Shown: positions 25,989 to 36,367, numbered from the stretch's first letter. The stretch is 64,000 bases of DNA from CAVSUZ01 sp963834715 (GCA_963834715.1 CAWIDE010000001.1:1-64000), one strand, 5' to 3'. The notes: generated by a model from the sequence alone, not told the origin. Numbers and translations: made by a program.

Positions 25989-26639
25989 CTAACCCTCGGC
26001 TCGTCGCAGCGAGCCGAAACCGGGGAGCATCGAAGTCAGCCGCTCCATGCGTTCCTCGATCCGCCGGCGGGCCTGAGTAATACGCCCAACGTCCTCGAGC
26101 CGGCGGTCCAGGAAAGCTATGGTTGCCTCGTTTCCCTCGGACGTGTCACGCAGCCAATAAAGGACCGTTGCGGAGTAGACACCGGCGAGAATAGCCCGCT
26201 TGGTGTACCAGGAAAAATCGGTGGCCCGATCGCCAGCCGCGTGCCAGATCGCATCCACGGTGCGCGCGGTGCAGGACGCCGCGAGGGTGGCGTTGCCGGG
26301 CAGGGAGAGGATGGCCAATGCGCGCCGTACAGCCTCTTTCCGGCCGGCATTCTGGGCCAGCCGCAACAGGATTACCCGCCGGACCCGCTCCGGCGTCCGC
26401 AACCCCGCAAAGGCCTCCGTTCCCGCCGCCTGCTCCATGCGGCGGTCGGCCAAGTCGGAGAATGCCTCAATCATGTCGCGGGCGCCGCCCGGGAAGAGCA
26501 GTTCGGCGTCGCGCGGATCGGCACCGATTGATTTCAGCCCGGTCCGCAGGGCGCGATAGGTCCAGCCGTCGAACGGCACATTGGGGAGCATGGCCTCCAG
26601 GGCGGCGTCCCGCTCCGGGCTGCGCTCGGGGGGTCTCAT
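25989..26639 (-). CDS. COQ9 family ubiquinone biosynthesis protein
   Basis: This 216-residue protein belongs to the COQ9 family, lipid-binding TetR-like proteins needed for a hydroxylation step of ubiquinone synthesis. It shows PERDAALEAMLPNVPFDGWT, DARDMIEAFSDLADRRM-like helices and the conserved C-terminal DFSWYTKRAILAGVYSATVL, the lipid-binding region. ATG 26639 overlaps the repaired def stop (ATGA), so the two genes are coupled. In the raw sequence a frameshift in def makes def and coq9 appear as one ORF, which I consider an artefact. Confidence 0.88.
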   Translation of the reverse strand: MRPPERSPERDAALEAMLPNVPFDGWTYRALRTGLKSIGADPRDAELLFPGGARDMIEAFSDLADRRMEQAAGTEAFAGLRTPERVRRVILLRLAQNAGRKEAVRRALAILSLPGNATLAASCTARTVDAIWHAAGDRATDFSWYTKRAILAGVYSATVLYWLRDTSEGNEATIAFLDRRLEDVGRITQARRRIEERMERLTSMLPGFGSLRRAEG

Positions 26640-27173
26640 GCCGGGGCCGCCGCCAGACGGGCCAGTTCCTCGGTGAAGCCGAACAGCCGGAAGTCTTTCA
26701 TCCGCATGGGGTACAGGATTCCGTCCAGGTGGTCGGTACTCGTGTTGGACCACGCCGGCATGAAAGCCGGAGACCGTCCGTTCCACTGAGTTACCATCGC
26801 AGTCCAAGCCGCGATAGCGCACCCTGGGGGCTCGTGGGACGGCCGCGCGCAAGCCGGGGATCGACAGACAGCCTTCCCAGCGTAGCACGCGCTCCTCGGT
26901 CAGCAGCTTGAGCTCGGGGTTGATCAATACGGTGTTGCCGACGGGCAGGTCCTCCGCATCGTCGGTTTGGCGGTCCCGCGGGATGCGGAACACGAACAGG
27001 CGGAGGGGCACGTGCACCTGGGGTGCGGCAAGGCCAACGCCCGGGGCGTCCTCCATGGTTTCGATCATGTCGGCGACCAGGCGCCGGATCTCGGGTGCAC
27101 CGGGATCGGGGATTGGGGCGCACTTTTGTAGCAGGACCGGGTGCCCCATGCGGGCGATCTTTAGTATGCTCAT
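26636..27173 (-). CDS. def: Peptide deformylase, frameshifted
   Basis: This enzyme removes the formyl group from new proteins. Motif 1 is GVGLAAPQV, motif 2 is EGCLSIPG (metal Cys), and motif 3 should be HEYDHLDG. The sequence reads QHEY then shifts. One extra base near 26,735 (TACCGACC where TACGACC is expected) is enough. Removing it gives QHEYDHLDGILYPMRMKDFR and a stop at 26,636 inside the coq9 start. Repaired length is about 178 residues, normal. Because deformylase is essential in most bacteria and no second copy is in view, a sequencing error is the likelier explanation. Confidence 0.9.
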
Positions 27174-27183
27174 GCCGACGACC

Positions 27184-28902
27184 TTAACCCTGCGAGGGGC
27201 GCGCTGCCACGCCGAGCAACTGGCCGGTGGCTGGTTCGACCACGGGCAGCTCGCCGCAAGGCTCCTTTTCCAATCTTGCGAGGGCCTCGGCCCGGTCTAG
27301 CGCGGGGTCCAGCGGATCGATATGTTCCATCAAATCGCCGGCGGCTCCCACGCCCATGATCTGCGTCAACGGGTGTGCGGCGGAGGCGTGCCGAGGCTCG
27401 ATACGACCCGCCAGCCGAGCGGCTTCGTCGATCACGTAGAGTGGCCTGGCTTGTCCCAGCATTCGCTCCAGAACCTCCTGATATGTGGCGGCGACGGAGA
27501 TGGTCCTGGCTTCGGGAAGCAAGAGACCAGGGAAGCCGGTGCTGATGGCGGGCGGTTCAGAGCCGGCGGCGTTCCGGCCGGTGTGGACCCGGCCCGAGTA
27601 GACGGAGCGTGCATCGATCCGGCGGGCTGTGACGGAAGCGCCGGCTACGGCGAACAGGATGGGCACGATCATGGTGAGGATGTGGTGGGTCAGCTCGAGC
27701 ATGAGCACGATGGCAGCGATCGGGGCCTGCATGGCGGCAGCGAGGACGGCGGCCCCGCCAATGATGGCGTAGCTGCCCGGCGTGGCACCGGGCCACAACA
27801 GCGACCAAGCTTCGCCAAGCAAGGCGCCCAGTAGGGCACCGTAGGTGATAGTGGGGGTGAAGAGCCCGCCAGGCGCGCCGCTTCCGAGGCAGGCGGCTGT
27901 AGCCAGAGGCTTCAGGATTAGGAGTGGCGCGAGCATCGGGATGCTCATGGTGCCGATAAAGGCGAGTTGGGCGAGGTCCTTGCCGTTGCCCAGCAACTGC
28001 GGATAGCGGATCGAGGCGAAGGCGAGCAGCGCGAAGGAGCCGACAGGCAGGACAAGAGCAAGACTGCGTTGTGGTTTGACGTGATCCGCCAATACGATCA
28101 GCCGGACGTAGACCACGGAGGCCAGTCCGGCGACCGGGCCGAACACGATGGCCCAGATGAGCTGCGATAACGCGACGGGGTAGGTGGGCAGCGTATAGGT
28201 GGCCTCGTTCGGCAGCATCAGCTAGGAAACGGCGGTGGCGATGAAGGAGGCTGCCAGTGCCGGCGGTACCAGCGGCAGCTTCATTGTGCCGAGCAGCACC
28301 TCCAAGGCGAAGAAGGCCCCGCCGAGCGGCACGTTGTAGACCGCGCCCATTCCTGCTCCGGCTCCACAGGCGGCGAGCAGCCGGGATTCGGGGGATGAGA
28401 GGCGGGCCCAGCGGGAGAGCCAGCTCGCGATGGCGGCACCGGTCTGCTTGGGGGCGGTTTCCCGACCGAGGGACGCTCCCATGCCCACGATGGTGATGGA
28501 GAGCGCGGACTGAAGGATGGTCTTGGCTTCGGCCAGGCGGCCGGAATGGAACCAGATGCGCTCGTTCAGCTTGCCACCGCTTCCGCCGTGGGTGTGCTTG
28601 AGCAGGAAGATGCCGGCGCTCGCGACCATGCCGGCTGCGAGGACGACGATGAGTCGGCGTTGGATTGGGGTGTGCTGGACGGCTTCGAGAAAAGTGCCGG
28701 CTTTGTAGGAGTAGGACAGGTGCTGAACTGCGCGGAGCAGCTCCATAAGCAGGCCGGCGCCGATGCCGGCACCGATCCCGGTGAGGATCAGGACGGTCCA
28801 GAAGCATAACGAGAAGCCAATGAGGCGATTGCCTGCCGCGTCGTTGGGCTGAACGGGGCTTCGGCTGGTTCCTGGGAGGCTGGCCCCTTGCGGTTCAGGC
28901 AT
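27184..28902 (-). CDS. ClC-type chloride channel/antiporter with CBS region, in-frame TAG
   Basis: This is a voltage-gated ClC family membrane protein. The filter motifs are GMGASLGRETAPKQTGAAI (GREGP-like region), AAGAGAGMGAVYNVPLGGAFF and, in the second half, GSGAPGGLFTPTITYGALLG. A C-terminal CBS-like part follows (TYQEVLERMLGQARPLYVID). A TAG at 28,222-28,224 sits in frame between FIATAVS and LMLPNEATY, inside a membrane helix where Trp or another residue would fit; both halves share one frame and reading quality. Either a TGG-to-TAG change truncates it or the base call is wrong. Total length about 572 residues. It lies 10 bp after the def start on the same strand. Confidence 0.85.
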
Positions 28903-28948
28903 CCTCTACGGATTCTCCGGGAAAAAGTGGCACGCTATCGTCGGTGCG

Positions 28949-29010
28949 TAGATGGCTGGGTCAACCCCCGGGTCGGAGCCCGGGGCCATGGCCCGGCCAT
29001 AACCGGAAGC
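28949..29010. repeat. REP-like palindrome (family D)
   Basis: GATGGCTGGGTCAA, a GC-rich stem (CCCCCGGGTCGGAGCCCGGGG) and GGCCATGGCCCGGCCAT. A relative of the core GATGGCTGGGTCAAGCTCGG is found at 52,845. It lies upstream of secD. Confidence 0.5.
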
Positions 29011-29081
29011 CTGTGTGATTCCCCACGCAAAGTCGTATAAGCCGGGCCAGACAGACGAGTTTCGGAGCCTGATTTCCGACG

Positions 29082-30657
29082 ATGATGTATTTCAGTCGCC
29101 TGAAAACCGCCCTCGTGCTGGGCGCGTGCCTTTTGGGCGTTCTGTTCTGTTTGCCGAACATTGGCTCCAGGCCCTCGAGCTTGCTGCCCTGGCGGCAGGT
29201 GCATCTGGGGCTTGATCTGCAGGGCGGTTCGTATCTGCTGATGCAGGTGGATATGAACGCCGTGATCAAGCAGCGACTGAACGGGCTGGTTGAACTCGGC
29301 GCGACAGGCGCTGGTGCGGCAATCGCTGTTCTACAAGCGGCTGCAGGCTCAGCCAGGGCAGAACCGATTGCTGATTCTGCTGCAGGATCCGGGGAGGACC
29401 CAGTCGGGGATTACGGCTCTGCGGCCGCTGATTTCGCCGGAAGGGCCGATGAACACCCCGGATCTGGATATTACCTCGCCGGTGCCGGGGGAGATTTTCG
29501 TGACGCTGTCGCCGGTGGCGCTGCACAACCGGGCGCTGGCGGCGCTGCAGCAGTCCATCGACATCGTGCGGCGACGTATTGACGCTACGGGCGTGGCGGA
29601 TGCTTCCGTGGCTCCTCAGGGGGATTCGCGGATTGTGATCCAGTTGCCGGGGGTAAGTGACCCGGACCGGATAAAGCAGCTTCTGGGTCAGACCGCGCAC
29701 ATGACGTTCCAACTTGTGGACGAGACGGCGAACCCGGCGGCCGGACTGCCGCCGCCCGGGGTCAGCTTCCTGCCGATGGAGGACAATCCGAACCAGAAGA
29801 TCGCCGTCGAGGACCGGATTGCGGTGGATGGTGGGGACCTGACGGATGCTCGGGCCGGAACGGATTCGCAGAGCGGGCAATGGGTGGTGAATTTCACGTT
29901 CAACTCGGTCGGCGCGCGACTGTTCGGGGACGTCACGCGGACCAATGTCGGACGCCGGTTTGCCATCGTGCTGGATAACAAGGTGATCAGCGCGCCGGTA
30001 ATCCGCGAGCCGATCCTGGGCGGCCGGGGCCAGATCAGCGGCAATTTCACGCCGCAGTCCGCTTCGGATTTGGCTTTGCTGTTGCGGGCCGGCGCCTTGC
30101 CGGCACCGCTGACCGTGGTGGAGCAGAACACCGTCGGGCCGGAGCTGGGGGCGGACTCGATCCGGGCGGGCGCGGTTGCGCTGGGCGTTGGGTTCCTACT
30201 GGTGGTCGGGTTTATGGCGTTCTTCTACGGGCTGCTGGGGTGGTTTGCGAATGCCTGCCTGGTGGTGAACCTAGTGCTGATGCTGGCGATCATGTCGCTG
30301 CTGCAGGCGACGCTGACCCTGCCGGGGATGGCGGGCATTCTGCTGACCCTGGGGATGGCGGTGGACGCCAATATCCTGATCAACGAGCGGGTGCGGGAGG
30401 AGCAGCGTAACGGGCGTCCGCCTCTGCAGGCGCTGGAGCATGGGTTCCAGCGCGCCTACCGAACCATTTTCGACTCGAACGCGACTGCGTTTTTGGCGCA
30501 CGTGATGCTGTTCATCTTTGGCTCGGGGCCGGTGCGCGGGTTTGCGATCACCATCACTATCGGCATTGCCACCAGCCTGTTCACGGCGTGGATGCTGACG
30601 CGTCTGCTGGTCTCGCGTTGGTATATTGCCGTGCGTCCCAAGCTTCTGCCGGTCTGA
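29082..30657 (+). CDS. secD: SecD, Sec translocon accessory membrane protein, frameshifted
   Basis: With SecF this protein uses the proton gradient to help proteins through the Sec channel. It starts MMYFSRLKTALVLGACLLGV with VHLGLDLQGGSYLLMQVDM (the D1 motif). After KQRLNGLV the frame changes; one extra A at 29,293-29,294 is enough, giving NGLVDSARQALVRQSLFYKR. It then has the P1 domain and six membrane spans, with GPELGADSIRAGAVALGVGF and LTLGMAVDANILINERVREE (the D4 signature). Repaired length is about 524 residues. secF follows by 5 bp. SecD loss is severely harmful, so an error in the sequence is likely. No yajC is seen upstream. Confidence 0.93.
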
Positions 30658-30662
30658 CCGCC

Positions 30663-31715
30663 ATGTTCAGCTTTCTGTTTCGCCCGCATCTGAGGCTCGT
30701 CCCGGATAACACCCGCATCAAGTTCATGCGGGGCCGGTTCATGGGGTTGATCGTCTCGGCGGTGCTTTCGACGGCGTCGATTATCCTGATTCTCCATCCG
30801 GGGCTGCATCTTGGGATCGATTTCGCGGGCGGCATCACGGTGGAGGCCCGGACGCCTGGGGCGGCGGATTTCGGGAAGATTCGGTCGGCTTTGGGGACGG
30901 AGAACGTGCCTCTGCAGGGGGTGCAGCGGTTTGGGGCGGCGAATGAGGTGCTGATCCGGCTGGGAACGCAGCCGACGGCGGCGGCGACCGATGCGATGGT
31001 GGCGAAGGTCAAGGCGGCGTTGGATCAGGCGGAGCCGGGCAGCAAGGTGCTGCAGGTTCAGACGATTGGCGCTTCGGTCTCCGCGCAGTTGTTCCGGCAG
31101 GGGATCCTGGCGCTGGTGATCAGCCTGGCGATGATCCTGGTTTACATCTGGTTTCGGTTCGAGTGGGAGTTCGCGATCGGCGCGGTGGTGACCCTGATCC
31201 TGGATATCACCAAGGCGGTGGGGTTCCTGGTGCTGACGCGGTTCGATTTCGACCTGGTGATGGTGGCGGCGATCCTGACCATCCTGGGTTATTCCACCAA
31301 TGATAAGGTGGTGGTCTACGACCGGGTGCGGGAGAATCTGCGTAAGTATAAGACCATGCCGCTGCGCGATCTGATCGACCTTTCGATCAATGAGACGCTG
31401 AGCAGGACGCTAGGGACGTCTATGACGCTGTTTTTGGCGGCACTGCCGTTGGCGTTGTTCGGGCCGAAGTCGATTTCGGACTTTGCGTGGGTGATGCTGT
31501 TCGGGATCGTGGTGGGGACGTCTTCCTCGATTTTTATCGCGGCGCCGATTTTGCTGTTCCTGGGGGAGGGGCGATTGCGCCGAGATGCGGCGGCTCCGGG
31601 AGTGCCGAAGGTGAAGGCGACTGGTTCGGCGCCCGTTGGTGGGGCGGCTCCGGCCCCGAGGCCGAAACAGCCGGCGGGCCGGCGGCCGGAGAAGGCGGGG
31701 GCAAGGCGGCCGTAA
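30663..31715 (+). CDS. secF: SecF, Sec translocon accessory membrane protein
   Basis: SecF is the partner of SecD in the SecDF complex. The N-terminal span ends in LHLGIDFAGGITVEARTPG (D1 motif), with membrane helices ILALVISLAMILVYIWFRF, the D4-like TILGYSTNDKVVVYDRVREN, and MTLFLAALPLALFG. The C-terminal tail (PAPRPKQPAGRRPEKAGARR) is basic and Pro/Ala-rich, longer than usual. The start is ATG 30663, 5 bp after secD. It is intact at 350 residues. It ends the essential operon; past it lies a 32-bp tandem repeat and an accessory island. Confidence 0.96.
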   Translation: MFSFLFRPHLRLVPDNTRIKFMRGRFMGLIVSAVLSTASIILILHPGLHLGIDFAGGITVEARTPGAADFGKIRSALGTENVPLQGVQRFGAANEVLIRLGTQPTAAATDAMVAKVKAALDQAEPGSKVLQVQTIGASVSAQLFRQGILALVISLAMILVYIWFRFEWEFAIGAVVTLILDITKAVGFLVLTRFDFDLVMVAAILTILGYSTNDKVVVYDRVRENLRKYKTMPLRDLIDLSINETLSRTLGTSMTLFLAALPLALFGPKSISDFAWVMLFGIVVGTSSSIFIAAPILLFLGEGRLRRDAAAPGVPKVKATGSAPVGGAAPAPRPKQPAGRRPEKAGARRP

Positions 31716-31863
31716 GGGGGCAGGCCTTTAAGGCCACACACAACGCGAAATTTCGTGTCTCGATTCCGAAGTCCGACCGTGTGGCAGGGTGGCGACGGTT
31801 AGAACGGGCGGGCCAGGGCCCGGATGTTTGTTCCGGAGGTGGGTGGTCCGGGCGGGCGGTTCT

Positions 31864-31991
31864 GGAAGGGGTCACTTCAGGGGTTTGCGAGGGTTCGAAA
31901 GGGTCACTTCGCAGGTTTTGAGACGAGTGAAAGGGTCACTTGGGCGGTTTTCGGGGAGCGCAAAGGGTCACTTCCGGGTTTTTCGGCGGGT
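31864..31991. repeat. 32-bp tandem repeat, four units
   Basis: GTCACTT occurs at 31,871, 31,903, 31,935 and 31,967, exactly 32 bp apart. The conserved part is AAAGGGTCACTTC plus a following GGTTTT; the rest of each unit varies. The period is not a multiple of three, so it is not a protein repeat. It lies in the 420-bp gap between secF and the antitoxin gene; no other feature is seen there. Confidence 0.85.
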
Positions 31992-32135
31992 CCAAGTGTA
32001 CGCTTCGGCGCTGGGGCTGAAGTATGACGGGGGTTCCGTTCCGGGGTCGGGGCCTGCCGGGTTTACCGAGGGGGTGCTGTCACAATCCTGGTCAGGCACA
32101 GTCGAAAGTAGTATTGTAGCATCGAAAGCGATGCT

Positions 32136-32453
32136 ATGGAGATGTTGGTGCCCACAATCACCAGCCGGGACTTCAATCAGGACGTTGCCGGGGCAAAGCG
32201 CGCGGCGCGAAAGGGACCAGTTGTTATCACCGATCGTGGTAAGCCTGCGTATGTGCTGATGCGCCACGAGACCTATCGCAGACTGCTGAGAAAGGAACCC
32301 AGCCTCGCCGATCTGCTTGCACATTCTGCGAGCGAGGATATTGAGTTCGATCCACCGAAACTTGGCGACGAGTTGCGCGGTCCGCTGAGTTTGACTGATG
32401 TACCTGCTCGATACCAACGTAATTTCCGAGCTGCGCCGGCCGAAGAAGTCTGA
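32136..32453 (+). CDS. Phd/YefM-type antitoxin
   Basis: This 105-residue antitoxin pairs with the overlapping PIN toxin. The N-terminal DNA-binding part follows the Phd/YefM pattern (ITSRDFNQDVAGAKRAARKG, PVVITDRGKPAYVLMRHETY). The C-terminal half (DIEFDPPKLGDELRGPLSLT) would wrap the toxin. Its 3' end overlaps the toxin gene by 56 bp, typical of coupled toxin-antitoxin genes. Autoregulation by the complex is expected from the family. An A/T-richer stretch just before it (GTATTGTAGCATCGAAAGCG) may hold the promoter/operator. ATG 32131 just upstream is in another frame. Confidence 0.88.
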   Translation: MEMLVPTITSRDFNQDVAGAKRAARKGPVVITDRGKPAYVLMRHETYRRLLRKEPSLADLLAHSASEDIEFDPPKLGDELRGPLSLTDVPARYQRNFRAAPAEEV

Positions 32454-32820
32454 TCCGAAGGTTGCGGCCTGGGTCAGGAGCATTCCTTTGGCTGACCTGT
32501 TCACAACGTCTATCAATCTGATGGAACTGCGGACAGGAGCGCTCCGGCTTGTCCACCGTCAGGATGCGCGCGGCAGTATTATCGAGGACTGGATCGAGAA
32601 TTATGTGATGAAGTCCTTTAAGGGGCGGATTCTCGCGATTGACGAGGCGGTTGGCATGCGCTGCGCGGAGCTGCATGTGCCGGTCGCACGGCCATACCGG
32701 GACTCGCTGATCGCGGCGGCTGCGATGGTGCACCGGATGACCGTCGTCACGAGGAACCTTGCGGATTTCGTGCCCACGGGCGTGGCGACCCTGAATCCGT
32801 GGGAGGCGGAGCGGAATTGA
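32398..32820 (+). CDS. VapC/FitB-type PIN-domain toxin
   Basis: This 140-residue PIN-domain ribonuclease is the toxin of the pair. The acidic active-site residues are D5 in LLDTNVISELRR, Glu in NLMELRTGALRL, Asp in PYRDSLIAAAAMVH, and Asp in VTRNLADF. LDTNVISELRRP is typical of the FitB-like subgroup. It is intact. It overlaps the antitoxin, so antitoxin is made first. It sits at the left end of an accessory island after secF. Confidence 0.92.
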   Translation: MYLLDTNVISELRRPKKSDPKVAAWVRSIPLADLFTTSINLMELRTGALRLVHRQDARGSIIEDWIENYVMKSFKGRILAIDEAVGMRCAELHVPVARPYRDSLIAAAAMVHRMTVVTRNLADFVPTGVATLNPWEAERN

Positions 32821-32885
32821 GGCTGAAGTGTTACGGATTGGGCGGAAGTTGTGCCTGCGGGCGGTTGGCAGGCGAAGGAGCGTGA

Positions 32886-33323
32886 ATGAGTGATCTGTAT
32901 GACGCGGACATTCTCGTTTGGTCGGAGCGGCAGGCTGATTTGCTGCGGCAGATCGATGCCGGGCAGCGGCCAAACGAAACGCCCGATTGGGCGCACATAG
33001 CCGAGGAAATCGAGGACGTGGGCCGTGCGCAATTTAATGCGGTGCAGTCGCATCTTCGGTTAGCGATGCTGCACCTGTTGAAGATCAGGGCTTGGCCGAA
33101 TGCTCGTGATGTGGAGCACTGGCGCGAAGAAGTAGCGAACCACCGGAGTGATGCTGCGGATGCGTTTAGCCCTTCGATGCGGCAGAGGGTTGATTTACCG
33201 AAGCTGTATCGGCGGGCTGTGAAGGCCCTGGAGCGCACGGATGATGGGGTTCCGCAGGAGCAGGAGCCGCCGGGAGAATGTCCGTTCGATTTGGGTTGGC
33301 TGCTTGATCCGGAGCGGGATTGA
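32886..33323 (+). CDS. DUF29 family protein
   Basis: This 145-residue protein has the DUF29 pattern: LYDADILVWSERQADLLRQI, DWAHIAEEIEDVGRAQFNAV, SHLRLAMLHLLKIRAWP and VDLPKLYRRAVKAL. The family is frequent in Alphaproteobacteria and cyanobacteria, often in accessory regions near toxin-antitoxin genes; no function is known. It lies 65 bp after the PIN toxin on the same strand and is convergent with the methylase. Confidence 0.88.
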   Translation: MSDLYDADILVWSERQADLLRQIDAGQRPNETPDWAHIAEEIEDVGRAQFNAVQSHLRLAMLHLLKIRAWPNARDVEHWREEVANHRSDAADAFSPSMRQRVDLPKLYRRAVKALERTDDGVPQEQEPPGECPFDLGWLLDPERD

Positions 33324-33351
33324 TCGAGTTCGGAGCAGGTGGGAGACGAGG

Positions 33352-35870
33352 TTATCGATTTGCCCTGTTATGCCATGTTATGCCATCGGCGGCGAGGGCG
33401 GCGCGGATGGCGGCGCGTTGTTGCGTGAAGTAGGCGCCGTCGCGGAGCGGGACGCACGCCGCGATTTTTTCGGCCTTGGCTGCGGCTTCGGCAAGTTGCA
33501 GGTGTAATGGGTCGCGACGGTCAAATTCGGGGATAGGAAGTTCCCAGATCAGATTGTCGAAATGGCGGGCGCCGCTTTGGCCTTTTGGTTGCATTTCATC
33601 CACGAGATTTCTTGCCGTTTCACTGTTGAGGACAGCAGTCAGGTAGCGGGCTTCTGCCAAACTGCGGGCTGAGGCCCAATAGATGGCATGTTCGGCTGAC
33701 GCGTTCTGGTCGGTTACAATGGCGGCGGCCGGCAGAGTTCCGGATGCGGCGTAAACGACGCGCGTGGCACTTGCTGGTAACTGGTCGGTCAACTTTCGCA
33801 TGTAATCGAGTTGCCGCGAGAGGGTCAGACGGGGGCGTCCGTCAGCGTGCTTGTTGGAGTGGGCCGCCCACTTTGCCTCGGTATATTTCAGCCATGCGGC
33901 CAGATGCCGGAAACCGGCATCGCTGCCGCGCGACTGTCGAGAATTCCACGACCTTGTACGGGGATCACGCAGGGGGCCCGAGTAAGTACGCGGAAGGGGG
34001 CGATACTTTCGCCGAGCAGGACGGGGTGGAGAAATTCGGACTCGACCGGCCCGTGCGGTGGATCCACGTTTTTCCAAGGTTGCTTGTCCTGGCGTCCCTT
34101 TTTGCCGCGCATTCGTGGCGCTGCTGGGTTGTGGCCGAGTCTGCCGGCTTCTTCACGTTCGACGAAGAAGAAGCGGCGAGGCACGATGGTTGCGCCCTGC
34201 TTGAAGCGCGCGCGATAGGGCGAGGCGCCTTCGAGTGTCGGGACGGGTGGCCACTGGGCGGGGGCATGGCGGAGGTTGCGGTCGGCCTCTTTTTCCGAAG
34301 CATCGCGGCGGGGTAGATGTCCTACGTAACCTTCGACGCTCGTCGGCAGAGGTCCTGATTTGCCGCTTTGTCCGATCAGGACGCAGGCAGGTACGGGGAA
34401 TAACGGCTGAGCTGTTTCGTCGGAGCTCCATGCTTCCAGGATGCGGACGGCAAGGCGACGGAATTCGCCGCGACGGAGACCGCCGAAAGCGGGCCGGTTC
34501 AGCGCCGCATAGGGCAAGACGAAAGCCATGATGCCGTCGGGTTTCAGATACCGCTCGGCGCAACGCGCCCAGAACAGGGCGGCGATATCCTGCTGGGTTG
34601 TCAGAACGCCACCGACCCAGAGGTTCAGCGGCTGGCAGGCCTCACGCAGGTTGGTCTTCATCTCTGCGCTGAGGTAACGGTAAGCGATCCAGGGAGGGTT
34701 TCCGAGCACAATGTCAGCCCCGTGATCAGGGCGGGAGAGCCATAGCGGTCGGACGAGGTTGCGGAGGACGTAGGGCCAGATATGGTTTCGTCCGGACTTA
34801 TAGAGGTCGAGCAGGCGATCAAAAGTGGCGGTCATGGCGTCGGCGTCCTCGGGGGTGACGCCGTGGATGCGGAGCAGGACTTGACGAATGCGGGCCGGGG
34901 AAGCTTCGTCGTCCAGGCCTTCGGTGAGGACCTGAAGGCCGGGTTCGTATTTTGCCTGATCCTCGGCGAAGCCCGCAGGTACGCGAAGCGGCTGTTCGTT
35001 GGGGACCGAGACCTCCACGTAGATCTGATTGCCGAGGGGCTGAACATTCCATTGCAGCGAGTCGCCGAGGAAGACCGGGACGTGGATGGGGCTGGCGCGC
35101 TGATCGATAACTTCGCTAAGCGCGAGCAGCCAAGTGACGCGTGCGATGATGATCGCAACGGGATGCACGTCCAGTCCGCGGACGCGGGCGGCGCACTCGG
35201 TGATCAGACGAGGAGCTTTCCAGCCGGCGTGTTTTCCGGCAGCAAGGATCTGGCGGATTGCGTGAAACAGGAAGGTGCCGGAGCCGCACGCGGGATCGAG
35301 CATGCGCTGGTTGAGCGGATCGCGGACCGCACAGCGGGTGAGTTTCGCGGCCAGCCAGTCGGGCGTGTAGTATTCGCCGAGGTCGTGTCGCTGCGCGGGG
35401 TCGATCAGACTTTCGTAAAGCGCTTTGAGAACATCGACCTGGACATCTCGCAGACGGAAGCGCGCGGTCTGGCGAGCGATGCGCGGGACGAGCTGCGCGC
35501 CGTTTTGATCCTGCAGAACCCAATCGAAGAAATCGCTTTCAACAGCGCCATGAATTCCGACATCTGCAAGGGCCTGTCCGGAGAGGATTGCGTGGGCGTC
35601 GTTGACCGGCAGATCGAGCACGCGGGCGGCCACCGTTTTCGCCACGATCGTCAGATAGGTGTGCTGGAGGCTGTCGTCGCCAACAGCGGTGCCGTAAACA
35701 ACTCCCAGCAGCCGATGCCAGAGGTCGCGCTTCAGCTTGAGTTCCGGATGGGATGACATGGCTGTCCAGAGGTCTTGCAGGACAAGGTTCGGACGTTCTC
35801 GTGCCCCGGACGTTGTGCCAGCGCTCGGGCGATTTTCGGCCAGGTCGGTCCGGCGCCATGTTTCGTTCAT
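33352..35870 (-). CDS. Eco57I-like N6-adenine DNA methylase / possible type IIG enzyme, frameshifted
   Basis: This is a large SAM-dependent DNA methylase. An N-terminal helical part leads into HDLGEYYTPDWLAAKLTR, then motif I LDPACGSGTFLFHAIRQ and motif IV DIVLGNPPWIAYRYL, the catalytic tetrad of N6-adenine methylases. The first frame runs 660 residues; near 33,920 it shifts to AGFRHLAAWLKYTEAKW, with a target-recognition-like end (RSLAEARYLTAVLNSETARN, LPIPEFDRRDPLHLQLAEAA). Repaired length is about 840 residues. I see no PD-(D/E)XK nuclease motif and no partner nuclease or helicase, so it may be an orphan methylase or part of an incomplete system. The frame is in its island with toxin-antitoxin and DUF29 genes. 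Confidence 0.85.
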
Positions 35871-35946
35871 GGATTCAGCGGTTGGAGTGTTGCGGGCGAA
35901 TAGGCAAGTGTTTTCCTGGGAGGCAGTGGCGGCTATTGTTTAAGCC

Positions 35947-36288
35947 ATGGACCGATTCGCCGAGAAACCCGGCTTGTTCGATTCGCCAGCTGATTCGCGC
36001 AGTGCGAGCCTGGTGGACCAGTTGGACGAGCACCCGGGGGACGAATTTATTCAAGGGATACGGGACGAGTTGTGCGAGACGCTGGCGCTGGCGCGGGGGT
36101 CGGGTTCGCTCCCCTGGGCGGATCTGACCAAGACGTACATGGTGGAGATGCGGTTCAACTCCATTTCGCGGTGGCTGCCGCGGCGGGAGGCGGTAGCGTT
36201 GCGGAAGGCGTTCGCGGCGGAGATGGACCGGCTGTACGAGGCCGCGGATCAGATGCGGCCGGAGGTTCCGGGGGCTGATTTGGATTAG
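35947..36288 (+). CDS. Hypothetical protein divergent from the methylase
   Basis: This 113-residue soluble protein (MDRFAEKPGLFDSPADSRSA, DQLDEHPGDEFIQGIRDELC, WADLTKTYMVEMRFNSISRW, LPRREAVALRKAFAAEMDRL) is predicted to be mostly helical and acidic. I do not recognise a family. It is divergent from the methylase across a 76-bp gap, which may hold both promoters; a controller role is possible, but no helix-turn-helix is apparent. Confidence 0.6.
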   Translation: MDRFAEKPGLFDSPADSRSASLVDQLDEHPGDEFIQGIRDELCETLALARGSGSLPWADLTKTYMVEMRFNSISRWLPRREAVALRKAFAAEMDRLYEAADQMRPEVPGADLD

Positions 36289-36367
36289 GTTGTACGAGTG
36301 ATAGCTGTTGTCGATGTCCGTTCGGCGTCGGCTTAGTGCTGGCTCTCGTAACTTTGTGCAGGTCGTC

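Noticed and set aside
25989..27173. A 394-residue fusion of peptide deformylase and COQ9
   Set aside because: The deformylase frame is shifted by one extra base near 26,735. Removing it restores the HEYDHLDG motif and a stop that overlaps a good coq9 start, so the fusion is an artefact.
31864..31991. CRISPR array
   Set aside because: Units are contiguous 32-mers that vary at one end; there are no spacers of constant length between identical repeats, and no cas genes are near.
35947..36288. Restriction controller (C protein) for the methylase
   Set aside because: No helix-turn-helix pattern is visible; only its divergent position suggests such a role.
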